A stretch of DNA of 8,294 bases from Legionella longbeachae (GCA_016191305.1 JACPOX010000188.1:1-8294); one strand, 5' to 3'. Shown: positions 1 through 6,405, numbered from the stretch's first letter. The notes: generated from the sequence alone by a model not told the origin. Translations and numbers: made by a program.

Positions 1-132
1 TTGGCGAAAAATCGGTATAAAGTAACCCAAAAAGGTAAAAATGTGTTAAAGTATTCGCTTTGTGTTGTACCTACCTTTATTGTTAGTTTGTATCTATTCA
101 CATTGTTGAATCATGGTGAAAGGTTAAGTTAG
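1..132 (+). CDS. C-terminal end of an upstream membrane protein (partial, unidentified)
   Basis: Frame 1 is open from the first base to a TAG at 130-132; the other two + frames close within about 25 bases. The 43 visible residues begin with a basic stretch (KNRYKVTQKGK), then one hydrophobic segment of about 20 residues (YSLCVVPTFIVSLYLFTLL), and end NHGERLS. I do not recognise it. In many proteobacteria the gene before sspA is petC (cytochrome c1), which also ends in a membrane anchor. However, cytochrome c1 usually ends with a short basic YWKD-like tail, and the lysines here lie before the helix, which suggests an N-inside orientation opposite to that anchor. The RYKVTQKG stretch loosely resembles the cytosolic VTxKG segment of cellulose-synthase-like glycosyltransferases; this is only a resemblance. 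The stop lies 24 bases before the sspA ATG, so co-transcription with sspA is possible. Confidence 0.55.
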   Translation: MAKNRYKVTQKGKNVLKYSLCVVPTFIVSLYLFTLLNHGERLS

Positions 133-145
133 TTTTTGATTTGAT

Positions 146-150
146 AGGAG
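146..150 (+). promoter_or_regulatory. Ribosome binding site that fixes the sspA start
   Basis: AGGAG at 146-150 lies six bases before the ATG at 157 but directly touches an in-frame TTG at 151. The spacing fits only the ATG, so the two extra residues that the TTG would add (M-L) are probably not made. Confidence 0.8.
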
Positions 151-156
151 TTGCTA

Positions 157-774
157 ATGGCAATTGTTGCGAAGCGCACTATAATGTCTTTATTTTCGGA
201 TGTTGATGATGTTTACAGCCATCAGGTTCGTATTGTTTTGGCGGAAAAAGGGGTTAATGTAGAAATTCTTGCTGCCAGGCAAGCGGAACCTAGTACTGAT
301 CTTTTATCAGTTAATCCTTATGGAACAGTTCCAACTTTGATCGACAGAGAGCTTGTGCTGTATGAGCCCCGTATTATTATGGAATACTTGGATGAACGTT
401 TTCCTCACCCACCATTATTGCCAGTCTACCCTGTTGCTCGCGCAGAAACACGAAAAATGATGCATCGGATAGAGCATGATTGGTATTATTTAATGAATCA
501 TATTATTAGAGATGATAATGCCGAGGCAAGAACAAACTTGTTTGATAGTTTAACCAGTCTTGATCCTGTTTTTGCGGATAAACCTTATTTTTTAAGTGAT
601 GAGTTTTCTTTGTTGGACTGTGCATTAGCACCCTTATTGTGGCGTTTGCCTCGATTAGGTATAGATATTGCACCAGAGTTTAAAGGAATAATCGCTTACA
701 TGCAGCGCTTGTTTAAACGTGATTCGTTTCAAACAAGTTTGACTGATGTTGAGCGACAATTAAGAGTGGCATAA
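157..774 (+). CDS. sspA: Stringent starvation protein A (SspA), RNA polymerase-associated regulator
   Basis: 205 residues from the ATG at 157, close to the usual length of about 210. SspA has a glutathione S-transferase fold without the enzyme activity. It binds sigma70 RNA polymerase and adjusts transcription in stationary phase and stress, including acid tolerance and virulence genes in several gammaproteobacteria. The thioredoxin-like N-terminal domain (about residues 9-85) carries the family signature YSHQVRIVLAEKG (20-32), NPYGTVPTL (53-61) and IIMEYLDERFPHPPL (73-87). The last of these contains the surface PHP pocket at 83-85, known to matter for SspA function. The helical C-terminal domain has the hallmark KPYFLSDEFSLLDCALAPLLWRL. 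The stop is 4 bases before sspB, the standard sspAB pair. I see no convincing promoter just upstream, so transcription may begin in or before the preceding gene. Assignment is secure on sequence similarity to E. coli SspA recalled from memory. Confidence 0.96.
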   Translation: MAIVAKRTIMSLFSDVDDVYSHQVRIVLAEKGVNVEILAARQAEPSTDLLSVNPYGTVPTLIDRELVLYEPRIIMEYLDERFPHPPLLPVYPVARAETRKMMHRIEHDWYYLMNHIIRDDNAEARTNLFDSLTSLDPVFADKPYFLSDEFSLLDCALAPLLWRLPRLGIDIAPEFKGIIAYMQRLFKRDSFQTSLTDVERQLRVA

Positions 775-778
775 ATAT

Positions 779-1186
779 ATGACTATGACATCAAATAAAC
801 CTTATTTAATTCGAGCAGCCTATGATTGGATAGTGGACAACGAATTGACACCGTATATTATTGTTAATGCGGCTTACTCAAGTGTACAAGTCCCACTAGA
901 ACATGTGAGCCATGAACGTATTGTGTTAAATATTTCTCCATCGGCAACTCGTGGTCTTTTATTAGAAAATGATCGAATTATATTTACTGCACGTTTTTCA
1001 GGAAAAACAGAGCAAATTTTTATTCCGCCAGGGGCTGTATTGGAAATTTATGCTAAGGAAAATGGTAGAGGTATTGCTTTTGCCGTTGAAGATGAAGAAG
1101 ATCCACCTCCAGCATCTACTGGCGCATCTGCTTCTGATTCTGATAGCGCGTCTAAAGGCAAGCCATCACTTAAATTAGTGAAGTAG
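779..1186 (+). CDS. sspB: ClpXP protease specificity-enhancing factor SspB
   Basis: 135 residues, shorter than E. coli SspB (165). SspB binds the ssrA tag that tmRNA adds to stalled nascent proteins and hands them to ClpXP. The folded substrate-binding domain covers about residues 7-103, with the family motifs KPYLIRAAYDWIVDN (7-21), LTPYIIVNA (23-31), VQVP (36-39), IVLNISP (48-54) and VLEIYAKENG (87-96). A flexible linker rich in Asp, Glu, Ser and Ala follows (104-125), then the basic tail KGKPSLKLVK (126-135). The tail matches the XB motif (RGGRPALRVVK in E. coli) that docks on the ClpX zinc-binding domain. The shorter length is therefore a shorter linker, not a lost function. The start at 779 is preceded by a weak GAGTGG at 764-769; a second in-frame ATG at 785 has poorer spacing. 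No tmRNA gene is visible in the window. Confidence 0.95.
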   Translation: MTMTSNKPYLIRAAYDWIVDNELTPYIIVNAAYSSVQVPLEHVSHERIVLNISPSATRGLLLENDRIIFTARFSGKTEQIFIPPGAVLEIYAKENGRGIAFAVEDEEDPPPASTGASASDSDSASKGKPSLKLVK

Positions 1187-1208
1187 TAGTTGCCCGTTTC
1201 TTCGAAGC

Positions 1209-1269
1209 TAGGAGGCTAGGGCGGTCAACAGACCCTAGAAAAAATAATGTATTTTTTTATCGCCTCCTA
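1209..1269 (+). other. Inverted-repeat structure, possible three-way-junction RNA or complex terminator
   Basis: Read directly from the sequence: TAGGAGGC (1209-1216) is perfectly complementary to GCCTCCTA (1262-1269). Inside this closing stem sit two further hairpins. TAGGG (1217-1221) pairs with CCCTA (1233-1237), with an alternative inner register GGTC (1223-1226)/GACC (1231-1234) and loop AACA. AAAAAATA (1239-1246) pairs with TATTTTTT (1250-1257) around an ATG loop. The strand cannot be decided by pairing alone. No GC-rich stem is immediately followed by a T-run on either strand, so this is not a standard intrinsic terminator. The 7-T run at 1252-1258 could still help end the sspAB transcript. 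I do not recognise a known RNA family. Confidence 0.45.
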
Positions 1270-1271
1270 AA

Positions 1272-1331
1272 GCGCCTTATCCAAAAGATCCCGAGATAAA
1301 CACAGCTTTATGGATTTTATGGTTAAGGCGT
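1272..1331 (+). other. Long imperfect hairpin upstream of nnr, with a competing GNRA-capped stem
   Basis: GCGCCTTA (1272-1279) pairs with TAAGGCGT (1324-1331), the outermost pair being G.T. Within it, ATCCAAAAG (1279-1287) pairs with CTTTATGGAT (1306-1315), leaving one bulged A at 1310. A1279 can pair with T1315 or T1324 but not both. The 3' arm can instead form AGGC-GTAA-GCCT (1326-1337), a 4-bp stem closed by a GNRA-type tetraloop, which excludes the outer stem. It lies 41 bases before the nnr start and could be part of its leader or of a small RNA; function is unknown. Confidence 0.4.
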
Positions 1332-1371
1332 AAGCCTAAAGAGAATAACGAATTTGGAGCACAGGGTCATC

Positions 1372-2850
1372 ATGACAGAAAATGCCCTCTATCGTTGTGA
1401 ACAAATTAGAGCTTGCGAACAACAAGCTATCTCTATCTATCACCTAGATGAAAAAGTACTCATGTCTCGAGCAGGGAAAGAGGCTTTTTTTCATATAACA
1501 AAACTCTATTCGCAAGTTCAGCATATTGCAGTGTATTGTGGTGCTGGAAATAATGCCGGTGATGGTTATGTTGTTGCGCGTTTAGCTCATGAACAAGGAT
1601 TAACAGTAACCATCTACCAATGCAAGGCCTTGGCGGATTTGCCTACAGCAGCGCAACATGCAGCTTTAATGGCTATTGATGCCGGGGTTGAATGTCAGTC
1701 TGCTGATGAGCCATTGGATAGTGAAGTGGAATTAATTGTTGATGCACTTTTGGGAATAGGGTTAAATGGACCTGTATATGGAATTATTGCTTCAGCTATT
1801 AATCAGATTAATGAAAGCGGTCTCCCTGTTGTGGCTTTGGATGTCCCTTCAGGTCTCAATGCTGACACAGGGAAGGTCGAAAATCTTTGTGTCCACGCCA
1901 ATACTACCTTGACTTTTATCGGAAATAAAACAGGAATATATACTGCAGATGGCCCAGATTATTGTGGTGAGGTCTATTGCTGTCCTTTACAAATGGATGC
2001 ATGTGTTAGCAAACTAAAGACTGCGGCACATCTATTAAGCCCAAGAAGTTTAGCCTTACCTCTTTCTGTGCGTAAAAAAAACTCACACAAAGGAAATTAT
2101 GGACAAGTTCTGGTTGTGGGTGGCGGCCCAGGAATGCCCGGAGCGATAAGTTTGGCTGCAAAAGCAGCAATGCGAACGGGAGCTGGAGCGGTCAGCGTTG
2201 CAACATGGCCTGATCATGCCAAGAGTGCATTATCATTAATTCCCGAAGCTATGGTGAGTGGTGTTAAAATAGCAAAAGATTTAATACCTCTTTTGGAAAA
2301 AGCTACTGTATGTATTATAGGTCCTGGATTGGGAGAAAGTGATTGGGCGCTTAGCTTGTTTTTAACAGCAATTACTTCCCAGTTACCCATGGTTATTGAT
2401 GCTTCTGCATTAAGATTGTTAGCAGAACACCCTCAATCTGATGATAATTGGGTTTTAACGCCCCATCCAGGAGAAGCAGCAAGTTTGCTTTCTTGTTCCA
2501 CTGAGCTAATTCAGGCGGATAGATACTTGGCGGCAGCAAATATTCAACAACAATATGGTGGTGTTGTGGTACTGAAAGGGGCTGGAACCGTGATTCAAAC
2601 AGCTGAGAAAAATACTTTTGTCTGCCCTAGAGGTAACCCTGGTATGGCTAGTGCGGGGATGGGCGATGTGTTAAGCGGCATTATTGCTGGATTATATGCC
2701 CAAGGTTTTTCTTTATCTGATGCAGCGAAATGTGGTGTATGGGCTCATGCTGTTGCAGGAGACCACGTCGCAAAAAAATTGGGGGGTGCTGGATTATTAG
2801 CCAGTGATTTATTTCATGTTTTACCTCATGTGTTGAATTACTCTGAATGA
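1372..2850 (+). CDS. nnr: Bifunctional NAD(P)H-hydrate epimerase / ADP-dependent NAD(P)H-hydrate dehydratase
   Basis: 492 residues, the usual fused length. The protein repairs NADHX and NADPHX, the hydrated forms of the reduced cofactors. The N-terminal YjeF_N domain (about 1-215) epimerises the R and S forms; the C-terminal ribokinase-like domain (about 225-490) dehydrates the S form using ADP. Visible N-domain motifs are GAGNNAGDG (57-65), DALLGIGLNG (124-133) and DVPSGLNADTG (157-167). C-domain motifs are HKGNYG (239-244), GPGLG, TPHPGE (363-368), VLKGAGT and GNPGMASAGMGDVLSG, with the catalytic Asp at 432. The usual DADAL motif reads DASAL (343-347). I chose the ATG at 1372, where it aligns with the family. 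An in-frame TTG at 1354 lacks a suitable ribosome site, since the GGAG at 1356-1359 lies inside that extension. The ribosome site for 1372 is probably AGGG at 1363-1366. The stop overlaps tsaE by four bases (ATGA). Confidence 0.95.
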   Translation: MTENALYRCEQIRACEQQAISIYHLDEKVLMSRAGKEAFFHITKLYSQVQHIAVYCGAGNNAGDGYVVARLAHEQGLTVTIYQCKALADLPTAAQHAALMAIDAGVECQSADEPLDSEVELIVDALLGIGLNGPVYGIIASAINQINESGLPVVALDVPSGLNADTGKVENLCVHANTTLTFIGNKTGIYTADGPDYCGEVYCCPLQMDACVSKLKTAAHLLSPRSLALPLSVRKKNSHKGNYGQVLVVGGGPGMPGAISLAAKAAMRTGAGAVSVATWPDHAKSALSLIPEAMVSGVKIAKDLIPLLEKATVCIIGPGLGESDWALSLFLTAITSQLPMVIDASALRLLAEHPQSDDNWVLTPHPGEAASLLSCSTELIQADRYLAAANIQQQYGGVVVLKGAGTVIQTAEKNTFVCPRGNPGMASAGMGDVLSGIIAGLYAQGFSLSDAAKCGVWAHAVAGDHVAKKLGGAGLLASDLFHVLPHVLNYSE

Positions 2851-3335
2851 TAATAAATAACGAATGTAATACAGTAATCACTGTAAATTTACTTGATGAA
2901 AAGGCGAGTGAAGAGTTTGCTGCTCGCTTAGCTCTTTGTCTTAGTCCGTCTTTGATTATTGCCTTTAGTGGTGAACTTGGTGCGGGTAAAACAACCATAG
3001 TTCGTGCTATATTAAAATGTTTGGGTGTGCAATCTGCGATCAAAAGCCCTACTTTTTCACTGGTAGAAAGTTATACCTGTGATCATGTATCAATTCATCA
3101 TTTTGATCTTTATAGAATTCATCATGAGGAAGAGTTGGAATACATGGGCTTTAGAGATTATTTTACTCAAGAAACTATTTGTTTCATTGAATGGGCTGAA
3201 AATGCAGGAAAAGCCTTGCCTAATATAGATATTCGTTTTAAGTTAAGTATTTTAGGGGCTGGACGTGAAATGCAAATTACAGCATTGAGCGCGGCTGGCA
3301 AAAAAATTTTAGCTCGCCTGGCAGGTAAAACATGA
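2847..3335 (+). CDS. tsaE: tRNA threonylcarbamoyladenosine biosynthesis ATPase TsaE
   Basis: 162 residues, normal for the family (E. coli 153). TsaE is the P-loop ATPase that, with TsaB and TsaD, completes the essential t6A modification at A37 of ANN-decoding tRNAs. It resets the TsaBD complex between turnovers. The Walker A motif is GELGAGKTT (42-50). KSPTFSLVESY (66-76) is the characteristic switch segment. HHFDLYRI (84-91), with Asp87, and FIEWAE (113-118), with Glu115 and Trp116, correspond to the conserved metal- and nucleotide-binding residues. ELEYMGFRDYF (96-106) is also typical. The start codon sits in the ATGA overlap with nnr and I see no Shine-Dalgarno sequence before it, so translation most likely depends on ribosomes finishing nnr. 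The stop overlaps the next gene in another ATGA. Confidence 0.96.
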   Translation: MIINNECNTVITVNLLDEKASEEFAARLALCLSPSLIIAFSGELGAGKTTIVRAILKCLGVQSAIKSPTFSLVESYTCDHVSIHHFDLYRIHHEEELEYMGFRDYFTQETICFIEWAENAGKALPNIDIRFKLSILGAGREMQITALSAAGKKILARLAGKT

Positions 3336-4756
3336 TCTTTCGCTCATGGTGTTTTGTTGCAATGTTTTTGTGTTCCGTTGTAACTTTTGGTGCACAAGTT
3401 AAGTCAATCGCTTTAAAACAGAAAGGAAACCAAACTTCAGTTTATTTAACTATTAATGGGCCTTTTACGCATAAAATCTTTTCTTTGAGGCAACCTGAAC
3501 GTGTTGTATTGGATTTAAAAGATACTCAGTTAGCCGTGGACTTAAATCAATTGGGTTTAATTAACCAGTTGGTGAAAAAAGTACGAAGCGGGTATTCGGA
3601 TACAAAAACTTTGAGGTTAGTTTTTGAGGTCAATCAAAGAGTACAACTACGCTCATCTCCGTGGCAAACTAAAGGAACTAATACAGGAATAAAAATAGAT
3701 TTATTGCATAATGGCACATTGCTTGCTCCAGTTTCGGCAAGTGTAACAAGAAAACCAGTTGCACCGTTTAAACAGCCAGTAAATGTAAGGGCAGCGGAAC
3801 AGATAAAAAAACAGCCGATGAAAGCTATTTTGGCTCGTCATGCCCCCATTAAAGTGAATAGTAAACCCTCTAAATCATTAAGAGACGTTATTGTTGTCTT
3901 AGATGCGGGACATGGTGGAAAGGATCCTGGCGCAAAAGGACCACATAATAGCAGGGAAAAAGATGTAGTACTGGCAATTACTTTAAAGTTGAAGCAATTA
4001 ATTGACAGACAGTCAGGTATGCACGCTGTTTTAACCCGTTCCGGAGATTATTATGTGGGTCTTAGACAGCGTATGGATATTGCTAGAAAATATAATGGTG
4101 ATATCTTCGTTGCCATTCATGCTGATGCATTTAATAATCCTCATTCAAACGGAGCCTCAGTATTTGCCTTATCACAAAGAGGGGCAACAAGTGAAGCAGC
4201 ACGCTGGATTGCTGAAAAGGAAAACTATTCTGAGTTAGGTGGAGTGAACTTAGGGGATTTGGATGACCACAATGGTGTGGTACGCTCTGTCTTAATTGAC
4301 TTGTCACAAACGGCTACTATCAACTCCGGTTTGGAAATGGGAACGCGAGTTTTAAATCAACTCGGCAATTTTACCCGTTTACATAATAACAAAGTAGAAC
4401 AAGCCCGTTTTGTAGTTTTAAAATCACCGGATATCCCTTCAATTTTGGTAGAAACAGGATTTATTTCCAATCCAGCAGAAGAACGGAATTTGACGAGCCA
4501 TGCTTATCAAACTAGGCTCAGCCAAGCAATTTTTCAAGGTATTAAAAGTTATTTTTGGGAAAATCCTCCTCATGGATCGCGTATTGAAGCAATGACGGCC
4601 AATAGTATTCATTTGGTTCGTGCTGGGGAAAGCCTGCCTGCTATCGCTGCTCGTTATCATGTTTCAGTTGCCCGGTTGCGGTCGGTGAATTATTTGCATG
4701 GCTTCACCCGGCTTAAACCGGGTCAGCAATTGGTGATTCCTTCGGCATGGGCATAA
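3332..4756 (+). CDS. amiB: Periplasmic N-acetylmuramoyl-L-alanine amidase, AmiB/AmiC type with AMIN and LysM domains
   Basis: 474 residues. The enzyme cleaves the amide between MurNAc and the stem peptide to split septal peptidoglycan during cell separation. Order: signal peptide (1 to about 21, hydrophobic core FVAMFLCSVV, likely cut after FGA); AMIN domain (about 24-125), which targets division sites; Pro/Lys-rich linker (about 130-183); zinc amidase_3 domain (about 185-410); LysM peptidoglycan-binding domain (about 425-470, HLVRAGESLPAIAARYHVS). Expected zinc and catalytic residues are present: His194 in DAGHGG, Glu209 in REKD, His263 in IHADA and Glu374 in LVETGFISN. The insert at about 284-332 matches the autoinhibitory helix that EnvC or NlpD displaces. 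AmiB and AmiC are not separable on sequence alone; the operon position matches amiB. AGG at 3323-3325 can serve as ribosome site. The 3' end overlaps mutL by 10 bases. Confidence 0.93.
   Translation: MIFRSWCFVAMFLCSVVTFGAQVKSIALKQKGNQTSVYLTINGPFTHKIFSLRQPERVVLDLKDTQLAVDLNQLGLINQLVKKVRSGYSDTKTLRLVFEVNQRVQLRSSPWQTKGTNTGIKIDLLHNGTLLAPVSASVTRKPVAPFKQPVNVRAAEQIKKQPMKAILARHAPIKVNSKPSKSLRDVIVVLDAGHGGKDPGAKGPHNSREKDVVLAITLKLKQLIDRQSGMHAVLTRSGDYYVGLRQRMDIARKYNGDIFVAIHADAFNNPHSNGASVFALSQRGATSEAARWIAEKENYSELGGVNLGDLDDHNGVVRSVLIDLSQTATINSGLEMGTRVLNQLGNFTRLHNNKVEQARFVVLKSPDIPSILVETGFISNPAEERNLTSHAYQTRLSQAIFQGIKSYFWENPPHGSRIEAMTANSIHLVRAGESLPAIAARYHVSVARLRSVNYLHGFTRLKPGQQLVIPSAWA
4706..4723 (+). promoter_or_regulatory. 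Perfect hairpin in the amidase 3' end, before the mutL ribosome site
   Basis: ACCCGG (4706-4711) and CCGGGT (4718-4723) pair perfectly around the loop CTTAAA. The hairpin lies within the LysM codons. It ends 8 bases before GGTGA (4732-4736), the best ribosome-site candidate for mutL, 10 bases before its ATG. Its 5' arm overlaps TTCACC (4703-4708), which can instead pair with GGTGAA (4684-4689) or, through TCACC, with the ribosome site itself. A role in mutL translation is inference. Confidence 0.35.
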
Positions 4757-6405
4757 GAATTCAGCAATTACCCCCGCTTATAGCCAATCAAATTGCTGCG
4801 GGAGAAGTCATAGAACGCCCAGCATCTGTGGTGAAAGAATTACTGGAAAATTCTTTAGATGCCGGGGCCGATGTTATTTCTGTCGAAGTGAGTTATGGTG
4901 GTTTGAATCAAATTAAAATCAGTGATAATGGCACTGGTATTTGGGCTGAAGATTTACCTCTAGCTATCGCGGCGCATGCTACCAGTAAAATCAACACACT
5001 TGATGATTTATATTCAATTGAGAGTATGGGTTTTCGAGGCGAAGCATTGGCTAGTATTGCTTCTGTAGCTAAGGTCACTCTCAGTTCTAAACCTGCGCAA
5101 CAAAAAACAGCTATGATGTTGCGGGTACATGGTACAGAAATAAACATTTCTCCTTGTGCACGTACTCTTGGAACGACAATCGATGTCATCGATTTATTTT
5201 TTAATGCACCGGTAAGAAAACGTTTTTTAAAAAGTGAAAAATTAGAATTTCAAGCCATAGAAGCAGTAGTTAAGCGTTTCGCTTTAAGTGCCCCAGGAAT
5301 TACTTTAACGTTAAAACATAATGAAAAACAGATCTTATCTCTGCCTGCGGCTACGAGTGAACAAGCTCGTTTAAAACGTATGACGCGCATATTTGGCAGT
5401 GCTTTTGTAAAAGAAGCAATTTATCTAGATATAGAACAGGGTGGGTTGAAGTTATGTGGTTGGATAAGTAATATTAATTTTCAACGCAGTCAGAATGATC
5501 GTTTGTGGGTTTATATTAATCAACGGATGGTTAAAGACAAGCTAATTAACCAGGCATTGAAGCAAGCTTATGAAGGGTTACTACTACCTGGGCGTTTTCC
5601 TGCTTGTGTGTTGTATTTCACGATGAATCACTCAGAAGTAGATGTGAATGTACATCCTACCAAGCATGAGGTACGTTTTCAACAACCTCGGTTGGTGTTT
5701 GATTTTTTTACCTCGCAGTTGGCCGCAGCACTCCAGTCTGTGAGTACTGAAAATAAAACAATAATTCATTCATTATTTACTCAACAAAATAGAGAATATT
5801 CACAAACTGTTTATGAGCCTCATCCCCAAATCACAGTTTCAGATAGCTCTATTAATAGATCTATTAACCGTATTGCTACGGAGACATCATGGGTCATTTT
5901 AAATCCTCGATACATCTTGGCTTTCTTAAATCAGCAACCTTACATTGTTGATCTTAAGGTTTTGCAAGAATATAGTATGCGGCAACAATGGTCGCAATTG
6001 GATTTTCCTCTAACAAGCAGACCATTATTGGTGCCAATTCATTATTCTTTTCCCCAAAAACTGAAAATGTGCACAACTGAGTTAAGTACCTATTTAGGTC
6101 AATTAGGAATGACTCTTAAATGGGTAGGTGAACATGAAGTGCTTATTCGGAGTATACCGCTTTGTATGCCCTATTTAGATTTACGTTTGTTTTTGGATAC
6201 TGTTGCCGAGTTGGAATTATTAGAACAGGATCAATTAATTGAATTAATGAACCAATCCCAAGTTTTTGATCCTAGATTATTAAGTCTCGAGGAAAAAATG
6301 GAATTAAATGAGCTGTTGCTCAAAATGTTTGAAGGAGCAGATAAAAAACTTGGGTTATTTAAAGCGTTAACAAGTGAAGAGTGTAGGAATTTATTGAATG
6401 CATAA
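4747..6405 (+). CDS. mutL: DNA mismatch repair protein MutL
   Basis: 552 residues, somewhat shorter than E. coli MutL (615). MutL is the GHKL ATPase that links MutS mismatch recognition to strand incision and UvrD unwinding. The N-terminal ATPase is complete: VVKELLENSLDAGA with catalytic Glu31 and metal ligand Asn35, DNGTGI (60-65), MGFRGEALASI (94-104) and GTTIDVIDLFFNAPVRKRFL (142-161). The second N-terminal half ends with VDVNVHPTKHEVRF, a family signature. A short linker covers about 335-375, then the dimerisation domain follows. That domain lacks the DQHAxxE metal-binding endonuclease motif; the corresponding place reads IVDLKVLQEY (400-409). The CPHGRP motif is also missing. This is the E. 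coli-like form that cannot nick DNA by itself. The start overlaps the amidase stop by 10 bases; the stop overlaps miaA by 8. Confidence 0.97.
   Translation: MGIRIQQLPPLIANQIAAGEVIERPASVVKELLENSLDAGADVISVEVSYGGLNQIKISDNGTGIWAEDLPLAIAAHATSKINTLDDLYSIESMGFRGEALASIASVAKVTLSSKPAQQKTAMMLRVHGTEINISPCARTLGTTIDVIDLFFNAPVRKRFLKSEKLEFQAIEAVVKRFALSAPGITLTLKHNEKQILSLPAATSEQARLKRMTRIFGSAFVKEAIYLDIEQGGLKLCGWISNINFQRSQNDRLWVYINQRMVKDKLINQALKQAYEGLLLPGRFPACVLYFTMNHSEVDVNVHPTKHEVRFQQPRLVFDFFTSQLAAALQSVSTENKTIIHSLFTQQNREYSQTVYEPHPQITVSDSSINRSINRIATETSWVILNPRYILAFLNQQPYIVDLKVLQEYSMRQQWSQLDFPLTSRPLLVPIHYSFPQKLKMCTTELSTYLGQLGMTLKWVGEHEVLIRSIPLCMPYLDLRLFLDTVAELELLEQDQLIELMNQSQVFDPRLLSLEEKMELNELLLKMFEGADKKLGLFKALTSEECRNLLNA

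Noticed and set aside
969..1178. 69-codon + frame inside sspB
   Set aside because: Lies wholly within a well-supported gene in another frame, has no family features and no ribosome site.
1224..1230. Minus-strand promoter with a TTGACC -35 box
   Set aside because: At 17-base spacing the -10 position reads TCGAAG, which is not a credible -10, and no minus-strand gene follows.
1209..1269. Intrinsic (rho-independent) terminator for sspAB
   Set aside because: The GC-rich hairpin at 1216-1238 is followed by an A-run, and the 7-T run at 1252-1258 is 13 bases further on. The geometry does not fit a standard terminator on either strand, so I list it only as a structure.
1187..1371. tRNA, SRP RNA, 6S RNA or tmRNA gene in the spacer
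   Set aside because: No cloverleaf, no conserved SRP or 6S sequence core and no tmRNA tag frame can be recognised.
2681..3043. 120-codon minus-strand frame across the nnr-tsaE junction
   Set aside because: Antisense shadow of two conserved genes; low-complexity composition and no recognisable domain.
4439..4660. Minus-strand frame inside the amidase gene
   Set aside because: Antisense to conserved catalytic and LysM codons; no supporting signals. The + frame at 4053-4238 in the same gene is rejected for the same reason.
4951..4980. Phase-variable tandem repeat in mutL, as known for the LALALA repeat of Salmonella
   Set aside because: The corresponding residues are DLPLAIAA, with no tandem 6-base repeat.
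4908..5189. Minus-strand frame inside mutL
   Set aside because: Antisense to the conserved ATPase motifs; nothing supports expression.
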